Below the pieces are notes generated by a model. It saw only the letters and a list, made by a program, of their open reading frames with translations. It was not told the origin of the DNA and ran no database searches. From DATFQE01 sp963733845 (GTDB taxonomy: Bacteria > Actinomycetota > Thermoleophilia > Gaiellales > Gaiellaceae): a DNA stretch of 64,000 bases. Position numbers and translations under genes: made by a program. Within the stretch, counting starts at the first letter, position 1. Each line of letters begins with the position of its first letter. Of the stretch, positions 14,711 through 24,700 are shown piece by piece. The stretch spans positions 1 through 64,000 of the forward strand of contig CAVTEM010000011.1 in NCBI GenBank assembly GCA_963733845.1, written 5' to 3'.

Positions 14711-16364
14711 GTGGCCCGGGAGCGATACGACGCGGTCGTAGTCGGGGCCGGGCACAACGGCCTGGTCGCGGCTTCGTACCTGGCGAAGGCGGGGCTCCGG
14801 ACGCTGGTTCTCGAGCGGCGAAGCCGGGCGGGCGGCCTCCTGGCTACCGAGGAGGTCGCGCCCGGTGTGCGCGCGCCGGTTGCGGCCGACTGCGTCGGAG
14901 GTCTCCGTGACGACGTCGTCCGTGACCTCGGGCTCGGCTCGCACGGCTTCCGCGCCATCGAGCCGGAGGTGGCGGCCTTCGCCCCGTCGGCCGACGGGCC
15001 CGGCGTCACGTTGTGGCGCGACCCGGTCCGGACGGCGACGGAGCTCCGGACGGGGACCCAGCCGCGAGATGCCGAGGCGTTCGTCGCCTTCGACCGCAGG
15101 ATCCGCTCGCTGGGCGCCTTCCTGGCCCGCGTCCAGGCGACCGAGCCGCCGGACCTCGCGTCTCCGTCCCTGGCGGACACCACCGGCGGCCTCACGCTGT
15201 TGAACGGCGTGCGACACCTCGGGAGGCAGCACCTGCGCGAGGCGCTGCGGGTGCTGCCGATGTCCGTCGCGGACCTCGTCGACGAAGCCGTCGAGGACGA
15301 GGCGCTACGCGGCGTCCTCGGCGCGCGAGGCGTTCGTTACACCGCCATGGGCCCCCGGTCGGCCGGGACGGCGCTCAACTTCCTGTGGGACTCGGCCGCA
15401 GGAGGAGGAGGAGCGGCGGGCCGCACGGTCTTCGCGCGCGGCGGGCCGGACTCCCTGGCGGAGGCGCTCGTCGCCGCTGCGCGGAGCGACGGCGCGACGA
15501 TTCGCTGCGACGCCGACATCGCGGCCATCCGAACCGGGCGAGGCTCTGTCGAAGGGGTCGCTCTCGCGAGCGGCGAGGAGATCGACGCGCGGATCGTCGT
15601 GTCGAACGCCGACCCCAAGCAGACCCTTCTGCGCCTCGTCGACCCGGCCGAGGTCGGCCCGACTCTGGGCTGGCGGGTCGAGCACATCCGCACGCCCGGC
15701 GTGGTGGCGAAGGTGACCCTCGTCCTGGAGGGCCTGCCGCCGATCGGCGGCGTCGAGGGCGAGCGCCTGCACGGGCGGATCGTCGTCGCACCGAGCCTCG
15801 ACGACCTCGAGCGGGCATTCGACGACTCGAAGTACGGCCGGATCTCCGAGCACCCGTATCTCGAGGCGACGATCCCCACGCTCTCCGACCCCTCGCTCGC
15901 CCCTGCCGGGACACACGTCCTCACCGCGCTGTTCCAGTACGCGCCACGGCGCCTCCGCGACGCGGACTGGGACGAGGCAGCGCGCGATCGTGTAGCGGAC
16001 GGGGCCGTGCGGACGCTCGAGGCCTATGCACCGGGTATCGCGGACAGGATCGTCGCTCGCCACGTCGTCACGCCTGCAGACCTCGAGCGAGAGTACGGGC
16101 TCAGCGGCGGTCACCCGATGCACGGCGAGCTCGCCCTCGACCAGGTCTTCGCCTGGCGGCCCCTCCTCGGCCATGCTCGCTACCGGCTGGCCGGGATCCG
16201 CGGCCTCTACCTGTGTGGGGCGGGCGCACACCCCGGGGGCGGAGTCACCGGCGGCCCCGGAAGGAACGCAGCCCGGGCGATCCTGGCCGACGCCCGGCGA
16301 GCTCGACGCCGCACCATGGGACGTCGCGTACGCGGGCGGACGCGTAGCCGGGCGTGCGGACTAA
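14711..16364 (+). CDS. FAD-dependent oxidoreductase, PYROXD2-like paralogue (3' frameshift)
   Basis: About 550 aa. It starts at GTG 14711 with VVVGAGHNGLVAASYLAKAG and ends with CGAGAHPGGGVTGGPGRNAA, as in its neighbour. After that motif the frame has no stop and would run through the permease gene to 16993, which is not credible. Dropping one C near 16292 (GCCCGG) gives a short tail ending in TAA at 16362-16364, 9 bp before the permease start. I therefore take 16364 as the true end and a one-base insertion as the cause. Alternatives are a real frameshift or a different stop at 16347. Function as for the first copy; the pair may form a heteromer. Confidence 0.8.
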
Positions 16365-16373
16365 GGTGCCGGC

Positions 16374-17663
16374 GTGAGCGTCCGCGGCGCCGCGTTTCTG
16401 GGCATCGGCGCCATGGTCGGCGCCGGCATCTTCGCGCTGCTCGGCGAGGCTGGAACGGTCGCGGGGTCGGCCGTCTGGCTCTCGTTCCTCCTCGCCGGGA
16501 TTGTCTCCGCGCTGCTCGGCTACACCGTCGTCAAGATGGGCGTCCGCTTCCCGTCGTCGGGCGGCCTGATCGCGTACCTGATCGAGGGGTTCGGCAACGG
16601 TCGGCTCGTCGGGATCGCCTCCTGGCTGGGGTACTTCGCCGCGATCGTGATCGTCTGCTCGATGGTCGCCGTCTCTTTCGGGAGCTACGCCACGTCCCTC
16701 TTCATCGGGGAGGACGCGGCGGCGGGGTGGGACAACGTGTTCACGAGCCTGATCGTCGTCTCCATGGCGGCGATCAATCTGGTCGGCTCGCGCATCGTCG
16801 ACCGCGCACAGTCGCTGATCGTCATCGTCCTCCTGGCGGTCTTCGCCGTCTTCATCGCCGTCACCCTGGTGGACATCGACCTGGACCTGCTCGCCTTCAG
16901 CGGCTATCCGCCGTTCAACGACATCATCGCGAGCGTTGCCCTCACCTTCTTCGCCTACCTCGGCTTCAGTGTGATCACCTTTACGGTCGGTGACCTGCGC
17001 GACCCCTCGCGCGAGCTCCCCCTTGCGATGTATCTCGCGCTCGGCGTGACGACCGTGCTGTACATCCTGATCGCGGTTGGCGTGTTCGGCACGCTCACCG
17101 TCACCGAGGTGGTCGGCTACGGCGAGACGGCGATCGCGGAGGCGGCGCGGCCGACGCTCGGGGACGCCGGCTTCACGATGATGGCGATCGCCGCCCTGCT
17201 CGCGACCGCGTCGTCCGTGAACGCGACCCTCTACGCGTCGGGCGGCCTGACGGCGATGCTGGCGTCGGTCGGCCAGTTCCCGCCGTTCTTCGGACCCGGC
17301 TCGCGGCTCGGCGCGCACGCGGGCCTGCTGATCACGGCCGCGAGCGTGCTCGTCGTGAGCAACCTCGTCAACCTCTCCGCGATCGCGTCGGTGGGGAGCG
17401 CGTGCTCGCTCGTGATCTTCCTGCTCGTCGGAGTCGCCGCCTACCGGCGGCGTGCGGACACGGGTGCGAACGCTGTGATCGTGCTCGCAGGGATCGTGGC
17501 AACGGCCGTCGTCCTCGCCTTCTTCGCGGTTGACACCTTGCGCAATGCTCCCGAGACATTCATCGCGATCGTGGCGATTACCCTGCTGGCCGTGGCACTC
17601 GACCTGGTCTGGAAGCGGAGCCGCAGCACGCCGGCGGCCGATCCCGATGCCACGGCGGCCTAG
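16374..17663 (+). CDS. APC-superfamily amino acid permease
   Basis: 429 aa, about 12 hydrophobic helices. The first, GIGAMVGAGIFALLGEAGTV, is the APC signature 'G-a-i-i-G-x-G-I-F'. Helix 6 holds FFAYLGFSVITFTVGDLRDP, the 'f-a-f-x-G-f-e' plus 'E-x-k-n-P'-like segment, with Asp in place of the usual Glu. It should import an amino acid or polyamine by cation symport. It lies 9 bp after the FAD oxidoreductase, so the permease may bring in the substrate of the oxidase/GcvT pathway. GTG 16374 gives the normal short N-terminus. Confidence 0.87.
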   Translation: MSVRGAAFLGIGAMVGAGIFALLGEAGTVAGSAVWLSFLLAGIVSALLGYTVVKMGVRFPSSGGLIAYLIEGFGNGRLVGIASWLGYFAAIVIVCSMVAVSFGSYATSLFIGEDAAAGWDNVFTSLIVVSMAAINLVGSRIVDRAQSLIVIVLLAVFAVFIAVTLVDIDLDLLAFSGYPPFNDIIASVALTFFAYLGFSVITFTVGDLRDPSRELPLAMYLALGVTTVLYILIAVGVFGTLTVTEVVGYGETAIAEAARPTLGDAGFTMMAIAALLATASSVNATLYASGGLTAMLASVGQFPPFFGPGSRLGAHAGLLITAASVLVVSNLVNLSAIASVGSACSLVIFLLVGVAAYRRRADTGANAVIVLAGIVATAVVLAFFAVDTLRNAPETFIAIVAITLLAVALDLVWKRSRSTPAADPDATAA

Positions 17664-17691
17664 GTGAACGAAGAATCGCGGCGGGAGCCCG

Positions 17692-19014
17692 GTGCCTGAG
17701 CGCAGCGCGACGGCCGGGGCGATCGCGGGGGTCGCGCTCGCGGCCTTCGTCGTCGTGTACCGGCAGGTACTCGGGATCACCAAGCGACCGAGCTGGCCAC
17801 CTCCGGCCGATGCGGTCACCCCCGCCGGCGCGCAGGCGGCGACCGAGGCGTTCGTGGCCCGCGGCGGCACGCGCCCGCACGATGCGGCGCTGCCGTTCGC
17901 GTGGTCGACCGCTGCGACGATCGAGCCGTTGGTCGAGGGCGCGAACTTCTTCCCGCGGATCTTCGCGGACGTCGAAGCGGCCCGGTCGTCGGTGCACATC
18001 CTCATGTTCGGCTGGCGCGAGGGGACGGTGGGGACGGCAATGGCCGCCCTCCTCGGGCGCAAGCTCGACGAGGGCGTCGAGGTGCGGGTGATCGTCGACA
18101 GTTTCGGCTCGCGGCCGTACGAGCAGGCACGCGAGCTGTTCACGGCCCTCGCCGACGCGGGCGCCCAGATAGTCGTCAACGACGTCTTCCCGCTCGACCG
18201 CGACGGTCTCTTCCCCCACGGTCAGTGGATCGACTGGCGCCAGGACGAGATCGGCCGCGCCGACCATCGCAAGCTCTACGTGATCGACGGTGCCGTCGCG
18301 TGGACGGGCGGGGCGGGAATCGAGGACCACTTCGAGGACGGCCGCTTCCACGACCTGATGGTGCGGGTGACCGGCGGGGTCGTTCGGCAGGCGCAGGCGG
18401 CGTTCCTCACGAGCTTTCGCGGTCACGGCGGCCCGCTCCAGGCCGATCTCTCCGCGTACTTCCCTGAGCCCGACGACGAGGGGACGACGCCGATCGCGCT
18501 CGCGCAGGTGATCCCCGGCGGCCACGTCGCGGCGTCCCAGGCGATTCGCGAGCAGATCGACGGCGCGCGCCGTCGGCTCGACCTGATGAACCCGTATGTC
18601 ACGGACGCCGACATGATCGGCCGGATCCGCGACGCGGCGCGGCGCGGTGTTGCGGTGCGCCTCGTCGTCTCGCAGACGTCGAACAACGCGCAGGCGACGG
18701 CCGCGCTCAAGCACCACTACCGCGAGCTCGCCGAGGCGGGAGTCGAGCTCTGGGAGTTGCCGGACACGGTCGTCCACGCCAAGGTCGTGGTCGCGGACGA
18801 CTTCGTCAGCTTCGGCACCGTCAACCTCGACGCCTGGGCCCTCTACCGCAACTCCGAGATCATGATGCTCGCGCAGAGCGCCGACACGGCAGCGCTGCTC
18901 GAGGAGCATCTGTTCGAGCCGGACATCGCGCGTTCACGGCCCGGCCTGCCGCCGACAGGTGGGCGGGAGCGGTTCGAAAGCCGGCTCTGGAGCACGCTCG
19001 CGTCGCTCCTGTGA
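17692..19014 (+). CDS. Phospholipase D / cardiolipin-synthase-like membrane protein
   Basis: 440 aa with an N-terminal membrane segment (about 8-24) and two HKD active sites: HRKLYVIDGAVAWTGG and HAKVVVADDFVSFGTVNLD. Both give H-x-K-x4-D followed by the G-S/T-x-N-like tail. The family transfers phosphatidyl groups; cardiolipin synthase is the closest known role, but some members act on other lipids. The GTG start is 29 bp after the permease stop, and operon membership is possible. Nothing in the sequence suggests nuclease activity. Confidence 0.85.
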   Translation: MPERSATAGAIAGVALAAFVVVYRQVLGITKRPSWPPPADAVTPAGAQAATEAFVARGGTRPHDAALPFAWSTAATIEPLVEGANFFPRIFADVEAARSSVHILMFGWREGTVGTAMAALLGRKLDEGVEVRVIVDSFGSRPYEQARELFTALADAGAQIVVNDVFPLDRDGLFPHGQWIDWRQDEIGRADHRKLYVIDGAVAWTGGAGIEDHFEDGRFHDLMVRVTGGVVRQAQAAFLTSFRGHGGPLQADLSAYFPEPDDEGTTPIALAQVIPGGHVAASQAIREQIDGARRRLDLMNPYVTDADMIGRIRDAARRGVAVRLVVSQTSNNAQATAALKHHYRELAEAGVELWELPDTVVHAKVVVADDFVSFGTVNLDAWALYRNSEIMMLAQSADTAALLEEHLFEPDIARSRPGLPPTGGRERFESRLWSTLASLL

Positions 19015-19033
19015 ACGGCTCGGCGGCCGCGTG

Positions 19034-20053
19034 ATGACGCCTCGGCTCAACCTCTCCCGGGCGCACGTACTGGCGCACCGACGCAGGGCGGGAGCGCTCG
19101 ACGAGCGGCTGGCGCCGGGCAGATCCTCGCTCGAGCGCGCGGCGTGGGCGGGCCTGCAGGACAGCATGCCGCGCGCCGCAGTTCTCTCGATTCACGCTCG
19201 CGTTGCCGGGACCGAGCCGTCCACGTGGGAGGACTCGTCGCTCGTCCAGTTGTGGGGGCCGCGGTTCAACGCTTACGTCGTCGCCGCGCGTGATCGGGCG
19301 GTCTTCACGCTCGGTCGGCTGCCCACCGCCGCCAAGGCCCGGCATCGCGCCGAGTACACGGCCGCTCGCTTGCACGCGTTCCTCGATGGCCGTCGGATGA
19401 GGTATGACGAGGCCGGGCGAGGGGTGGGCGTCCATCCCAATGCGCTGCGCTATGCCGCACCGACAGGCACCGTCCTGATGCGATGGGAGGGCGCACGACT
19501 GCCGGTGATCTGGAGCGTTCCGCGGCCCGAGATCGATCCCCGTGAGGCTCGGCTGGAGCTCGCGCGCAGGTACCTGAATGTCTTGGGGCCGACCACGCCT
19601 GCAGCCTTCGCCAAGTGGGCCGGGATCGGCTCAGCGGAGGGCCGAGCGGCGTTCGAAGCGCTCGCCGGGGAGGTCATGGCCGTGCGAACGCCGATCGGCG
19701 ATCAGTGGATCCTGGCGAGCGACGAGCCGAGCTTCACGGCCACGCCCTCGCCGGGAGCGCCGGCTCGGCTCCTCCCGAGCGGCGACCCATACTTCCTGCT
19801 CCACGGCGACGATCGTGAGCTTCTGTTGCCCGACGAAAACCAGCGCCGCGAGTTGTGGACCCCGCGCGTGTGGCCCGGTGCGGTGCTCGTCGGGGGCGAT
19901 GTCGTTGGGACCTGGCGACGAGCGAACGCAGTGGTGGCGATCCACACGTGGCGACGCCTCTCCGCCGCCGAACGCCAAGCCGTCGAGGCCGAAGCGGAGT
20001 CTCTGCCGCTGCCCGGCCTGAGTGGCCAACTCGTCGTCCATTGGGACGACTGA
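19034..20053 (+). CDS. Winged-helix DNA-binding protein, AlkZ/YcaQ-like
   Basis: 339 aa of the HTH_42 family that includes DNA glycosylases AlkZ and YcaQ. The N-terminal SRAHVLAHRRRAGALDERL and the WEDSSLVQLWGPRFNAYVVA region match the family, as does the later PTTPAAFAKWAGIG winged-helix segment. The catalytic Q-rich loop of AlkZ (Q-x-Q) is not clear: here the equivalent reads GLQDSMPRA. Glycosylase activity is therefore uncertain. ATG 19034 (or GTG 19031) starts 20 bp after the phospholipase D gene. Confidence 0.75.
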   Translation: MTPRLNLSRAHVLAHRRRAGALDERLAPGRSSLERAAWAGLQDSMPRAAVLSIHARVAGTEPSTWEDSSLVQLWGPRFNAYVVAARDRAVFTLGRLPTAAKARHRAEYTAARLHAFLDGRRMRYDEAGRGVGVHPNALRYAAPTGTVLMRWEGARLPVIWSVPRPEIDPREARLELARRYLNVLGPTTPAAFAKWAGIGSAEGRAAFEALAGEVMAVRTPIGDQWILASDEPSFTATPSPGAPARLLPSGDPYFLLHGDDRELLLPDENQRRELWTPRVWPGAVLVGGDVVGTWRRANAVVAIHTWRRLSAAERQAVEAEAESLPLPGLSGQLVVHWDD

Positions 20054-20119
20054 TTCGAGTCCATCCATGGCCCGATCAGACGCGAACGCGTCGACATGTC
20101 AGGCGGCGGCAGCCCGGTT

Positions 20120-21694
20120 CTAGCCGCGCACGCCCTGCGCTCGCTCGAGCTCGAGCTGGCGGAGCTCGATGCGCCTGATCTTGCCGGTCAACGTCTTCGG
20201 CAGGTCCTGGACGAACTCGACGCGCCGGGGATAGGCGTAGGCGGAGAGCCGTGCGCGGACGAACGCCTTGATCTCGTCCGCGAGCTCGTCGGAGGGCTCG
20301 CGGTCGGAGGCGAGCACGATGAACGCCTTGACGACGTTGCCGCGCAGCTCGTCCGGTGACGCGACCGCCGCGGCCTCACGCACTGCCGGATGCTCCAGGC
20401 ACGCGGACTCGACCTCGAACGGGCCGACCCGGTAGCCGGCCGCGATGATCACGTCGTCGGCGCGGCCCTCGTACCAGACGTAGCCGTCCTCGTCCTCGCG
20501 TGCCGCGTCCTTGGTGTGGAACCACTCGCCTCCGAACACCTCCTCGCCCTCCTCCGGCCTGTTCCAGTAGCCGAGCGGGTAATGCGGGTTGGTCCGAGCC
20601 CGAAGACAGATCTCGCCACGGTCGCCGGGGGTGACCGGCTGCTCGTCCTCGTCGAGGATCTCGACCTCCCAGCCGGGCATCGGCTTGCCCATCGAGCCCT
20701 CGCGAACCTCCATGAACGGGTAGTTGGCGACGAGCGGGTACGACTCCGTCAAGCCGTAGTAGTCGAGCACCGTGAGCCCGTAGTGCTCTCGGAACCAGCG
20801 AATCGCCTCGGGGTTCAGTGGCTCTCCGGCCGAGCAGACCCTGCGGAACTTCTGCGGGTAGCGCGTCCCCGCATCGTCGATCGCCATCATGGCCCGCATC
20901 GCCGTGGGCGTCGTGAAGACGTTCGTCACGTCGTGGCGGCTCAGAAAGTCGAGTTGCCGATGCGGATCGAACCCGGCCTCGCGCCGGTAGACGCACTGCA
21001 CCGCCCCGAGCCGCCACGGGCCCAGCAGCGGCGCGATCCCGGCAGCCCACGCCCACTCGCCCATGCCGTGAAACCGCTCGCCGTCGGCAACCTCGTGGCA
21101 GTAGACGAACTCCTCGTGGCCCAGGATGTAGCGGTGGGCGTGCACGATGCCCTTCGCAAGCCCGGTCGTCCCGGACGTGTAGTAGAGCTGCGCGGGATCG
21201 TCGGCCGCGGTGTCGCAGGTGACAGGCTCGGTCGAGGCACCCACGAGCGTGCCGGCGTCGAGCACGAGCGTTGGAACCCCGGAGTCTGCGAAACGCGGAG
21301 CGTTCGCCTCGTCGGTGACGACGAGGCGCGCACCGGAGTCCGAGAGGCGATGACGGATCGAGTCGTCGCCGTAGAGCACCGACATCGACAGCAGGATCGC
21401 GCCGAGCTTCCAGACGCCGAAGAAGACGGCGGCGGCCTCGGGCGTCGCCGGTAGGACGACCGCGACGCGGTCTCCGCGCTCGACGCCCTGGTCGCGCAGC
21501 ACGTGAGCAGCCTGGTTCGCGAGGTCCTGGAGCTCACCCCAGGCGAGCTCGCGGTACGAGCCGTCGAAGCTCTCCCACACCATCGCGAGCTTGTCGCGAC
21601 GATGCCTGTCGCACACGTCGGACGTGATGTTGTAGCGCGGCGGCACCTCCCATCGATGCTCCGCACACGCCTGGTCGTACGAGGTCAAGCTCAT
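20120..21694 (-). CDS. AMP-binding acyl-CoA synthetase (acetyl/medium-chain type)
   Basis: 524 aa ANL-superfamily ligase. YYTSGTTGLAKG is the P-loop, YYGLTESYPL the A5-type motif, the AREDEDGYVWYEGRADDVII segment the A8 hinge and KTLTGKIRR the catalytic Lys A10. It should activate a carboxylic acid with ATP to an acyl-adenylate and then the CoA thioester. Similarity of layout is to acetyl-CoA and ACSM-type synthetases, so a short or medium acyl chain is likely. The short gap to the preceding gene and its separate orientation give no clear operon. Confidence 0.9.
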   Translation of the reverse strand: MSLTSYDQACAEHRWEVPPRYNITSDVCDRHRRDKLAMVWESFDGSYRELAWGELQDLANQAAHVLRDQGVERGDRVAVVLPATPEAAAVFFGVWKLGAILLSMSVLYGDDSIRHRLSDSGARLVVTDEANAPRFADSGVPTLVLDAGTLVGASTEPVTCDTAADDPAQLYYTSGTTGLAKGIVHAHRYILGHEEFVYCHEVADGERFHGMGEWAWAAGIAPLLGPWRLGAVQCVYRREAGFDPHRQLDFLSRHDVTNVFTTPTAMRAMMAIDDAGTRYPQKFRRVCSAGEPLNPEAIRWFREHYGLTVLDYYGLTESYPLVANYPFMEVREGSMGKPMPGWEVEILDEDEQPVTPGDRGEICLRARTNPHYPLGYWNRPEEGEEVFGGEWFHTKDAAREDEDGYVWYEGRADDVIIAAGYRVGPFEVESACLEHPAVREAAAVASPDELRGNVVKAFIVLASDREPSDELADEIKAFVRARLSAYAYPRRVEFVQDLPKTLTGKIRRIELRQLELERAQGVRG

Positions 21695-21714
21695 GACTCT
21701 AGGCGCTCAGGAGG

Positions 21715-24700
21715 TTACGCAGCGCGCGTTTGCACAATGCCGTCGACCCGCACCTGCCGGCCTGAGGCGACGCGCAGCACGAGCGTGCCCGTTTCGACAC
21801 GCGGGAAGGCCCCTAGGTTCACCAGCTTTCTCGTCGGCCGTCCGGCCAGCACGATGCGCTTGAGCAGGCGACCGTTCCAGTACACCTCGAGGGACCCGCA
21901 GCCTCGGCACGTCGAGACGAGCAGTGCGAGCTCCCGCGCTTCGAGCCCGGCCCGCACGAGCCGCGCGCCCCTTTTCGACGACATCGTGTACGTGCCGTTG
22001 TGGAAGACCGGCGAAGCCTTTCGCGTCCACGGTCCGCTGAGGACGGCCAGGAGACGGTCGTCGACCACGACGACGGGCTCGGCTGAAGCCTTCGCGGGCG
22101 AGGGCGGCGCGGGCGCCGGCGGCGCGGCCGGAACCCGCACAGCTGCTCCCAGCGCGTCGTAGTCGACGACGTAGTCGATGCCGGGCGTGAGCTCGAGCAG
22201 GGACCCGAAGGCGCCCGAGACCGAGGCGGCGTCCAGGATCCGGAAGGTCGATCCTGACGCGGGCGTGAAGCCGGCACGCGTGCCCACGGCAAGGCTGCCG
22301 GCGAGCGATGCGGCGCCCGGAGTCGTCACCCGACCGGTGCCCGCGGCCGACGTCTCGACCAGGAGCATCCCGCCGCTCTGCGTGTAGGCGGACGCCGCGA
22401 GCCGGCTGGTCGCGTCGGCCAGCTCTGTCCGCCCGGCGGCTTGTGTGTAGGCGCCGCCGGCCGTGAGCGTGCTGTCGGCGCCGACCGTGACCAGGCCCGC
22501 GTTTCGAAGCTGCCCGGTTGTGGTCAGGTCGGCCCCGTTGGCCAGCCGGAGTTCACCCGCGCCGGCATTGCGGAGGAGCCTGGTGAGCGCCTCGCGCGCG
22601 GGGGCAGCGAACACGTTCTCGCGCGAGAGCAGGCGGGCAGACGGGCCGTCGAGGACGACCGTCGCGGCATTGGCGACGAGCGGCAGGCCCGGCAGCTCCA
22701 GCGTTGCGTTCCTGGCGATGTAGGCGCCGGCCGTGAGGCTGTCCGTGACGTCGGAGTAGTTCAGCAGCGTGCCGCGAAGCGCGAGCGTCCCCGAGGCGGC
22801 TTCGAACGTCCCGTCGTTGTCGATCACCGCGGTGAATACGCTCTGACCGGCACCGGCGCTCTTGCGGATCGTGCCGGTGTTGTGGAGCAGCGTCCAGAAG
22901 GGGGAGGAGTAGGCGTGCTCGGTGCCACCGTGGAACGAAGCGTCGCCCTGGACGTCGATCGTCCCCTCGTTGAGAACAGTTGCGCCGAGGGCAACGAACA
23001 CGCCCCGGAGCAAGGTCAGCGCTCCGCGGTTCAGGAACCTTCGGCCCTGCGCGAGCCCGGCGACGGAGGCGCTGTCGGCGTCGATCGTGATCGACGCGGC
23101 CGGTGCGATCAGTGTCAGGCCGCGGTCATCCATCAGCCCGTCGGTCCACGTGAAGGCGCCCTGGATCTCCACTGTGCCGTCGCCGCCCAGCCGGCCGAGC
23201 TCGGTCAGCTTCGCAGCGCCCGCAACCGGCAGCGTGTAGCCCGCGGGGACAGAGATGTCCGCGCCGGCGATCGCAACGCCGCCCGTGAATCGCGTGCCCG
23301 GGCCGACGTCCCACTCGCCGTCGTCGAACACGACCTCGCCCCCGCCGCTGGCGCCGAACGCGCCGCTCTGAGACCCATCGCCGTCCCCGCCGCGGAGCGT
23401 CAGTTGCCCGGCGGCAGACGTAACCGTGCCGGCATTCGTCAGTACGATCGAGACGTTAGAGCTGGCGCCGGCCGTCTTCTCGATCGTGCCCGTATTGACG
23501 AGCCGGCCGCCGCCGGTTAGACCCTCGACCGCGTTGCCGCCGCGAAACTCGATCCGGGCATGGTTCTCGAGCCGCGCGTTTGCCGTGGCGTTCAGCCGGC
23601 CTCCCTGCACGACGATCGTCCCGTCGTTGACGAGCCGCCTCGTCCCGCCCAGCGACTGGCAGCAGGACGGTAGCGTCAGCTCCCGGCCGGCGGCCACGAC
23701 CGTCTGGCCGGTGCCGTCCATCGTTCCACCTGTCCAGTCGAACTGGCCATCGAGGGTCAATGTCCCGGCGCCGTCGATCGTGCCGGAGCTGAAGACGTTC
23801 GCGCCGGTTGCGTGCACGGTTGCGCCTGCGGCCACCGTGAGGCGGGAGCCGCTCAAGGTGGCACCACCAAGCAGGCGTGCGCCGGCGGCCAGGTCGAAGT
23901 CTCCGAAGGCGAAGCGCATCGCCCCGCCCGCTGCCGGATTGCCGTAATCGCCCGACGACGATCCGGTCCCATCGCCGCCGCGTAGCTCCAGAATGCCCGA
24001 GTCCGACCACACCAGACCGTCGTTCTCGAACGCAGACGAGATCTGCGCGGTGCCCGCCCCCGCCGACTTGACCACCGTGCCGCTGCTCCGTAGCAGCGAC
24101 GTCGGCGCACCGTTGAGCAGCCCGTCCGTGCGCAGCTCGAGCGTGCCCTGAACCTCCAGCAGCCGTCCGCTCGCCAGGAACGCCGTGCCGACACCCTCGC
24201 GCACGAGCGTAGCCGCCGGCCCGATCCGGGTCGTTCCCGAGTCGGCCATCGACCCCGTCGTCCAGCTCAGTGTCCCCGTCACGGTCAGCGTTCCGGTGCC
24301 CCCGAGCACGCCGCTGGCGAGCGCATTCTGGCCCGACGCGGTCGCCGTCGCCGTCGGGACGATGTTCACCGTCGCGCCGTCGACCCTTACACCGCCGAGC
24401 AGACGTGCGCCGTCGGCGAGATCGAACGTGCCGAACGCGAACCGCACCGTGCCCGTCGCGGCCGCACCACCGGCATCGCCGCCGGACTCGCCCGCACCGT
24501 CGCCGCCGCGCAGCTCCAGGATCCCCGAGTCCGACCGCACGACGCCGTCGTTCTCGAACGCGGTCGAGATCTGCGCCGTCCCCGGCCCCGCCGACTTGAC
24601 GACCGTGCCGGTGCTTCGCAGCAGCGGCGCCGGTGCAGCCGACGGGCTGATCGGGCGGTCCATGCGCAGATCGAGCGTCCCCTGGACCTCCAGCAGCCGT

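Noticed and set aside
13055..16993. A continuous 1312-codon plus-strand frame.
   Set aside because: Only its 14711-16290 part matches a protein family. The rest overlaps the first FAD gene and the permease in other frames and is Arg-rich, typical of a GC-rich shadow frame.
16245..18179. 644-codon minus-strand frame over the permease and phospholipase genes.
   Set aside because: Antisense to two well-supported genes; the composition is that of a shadow.
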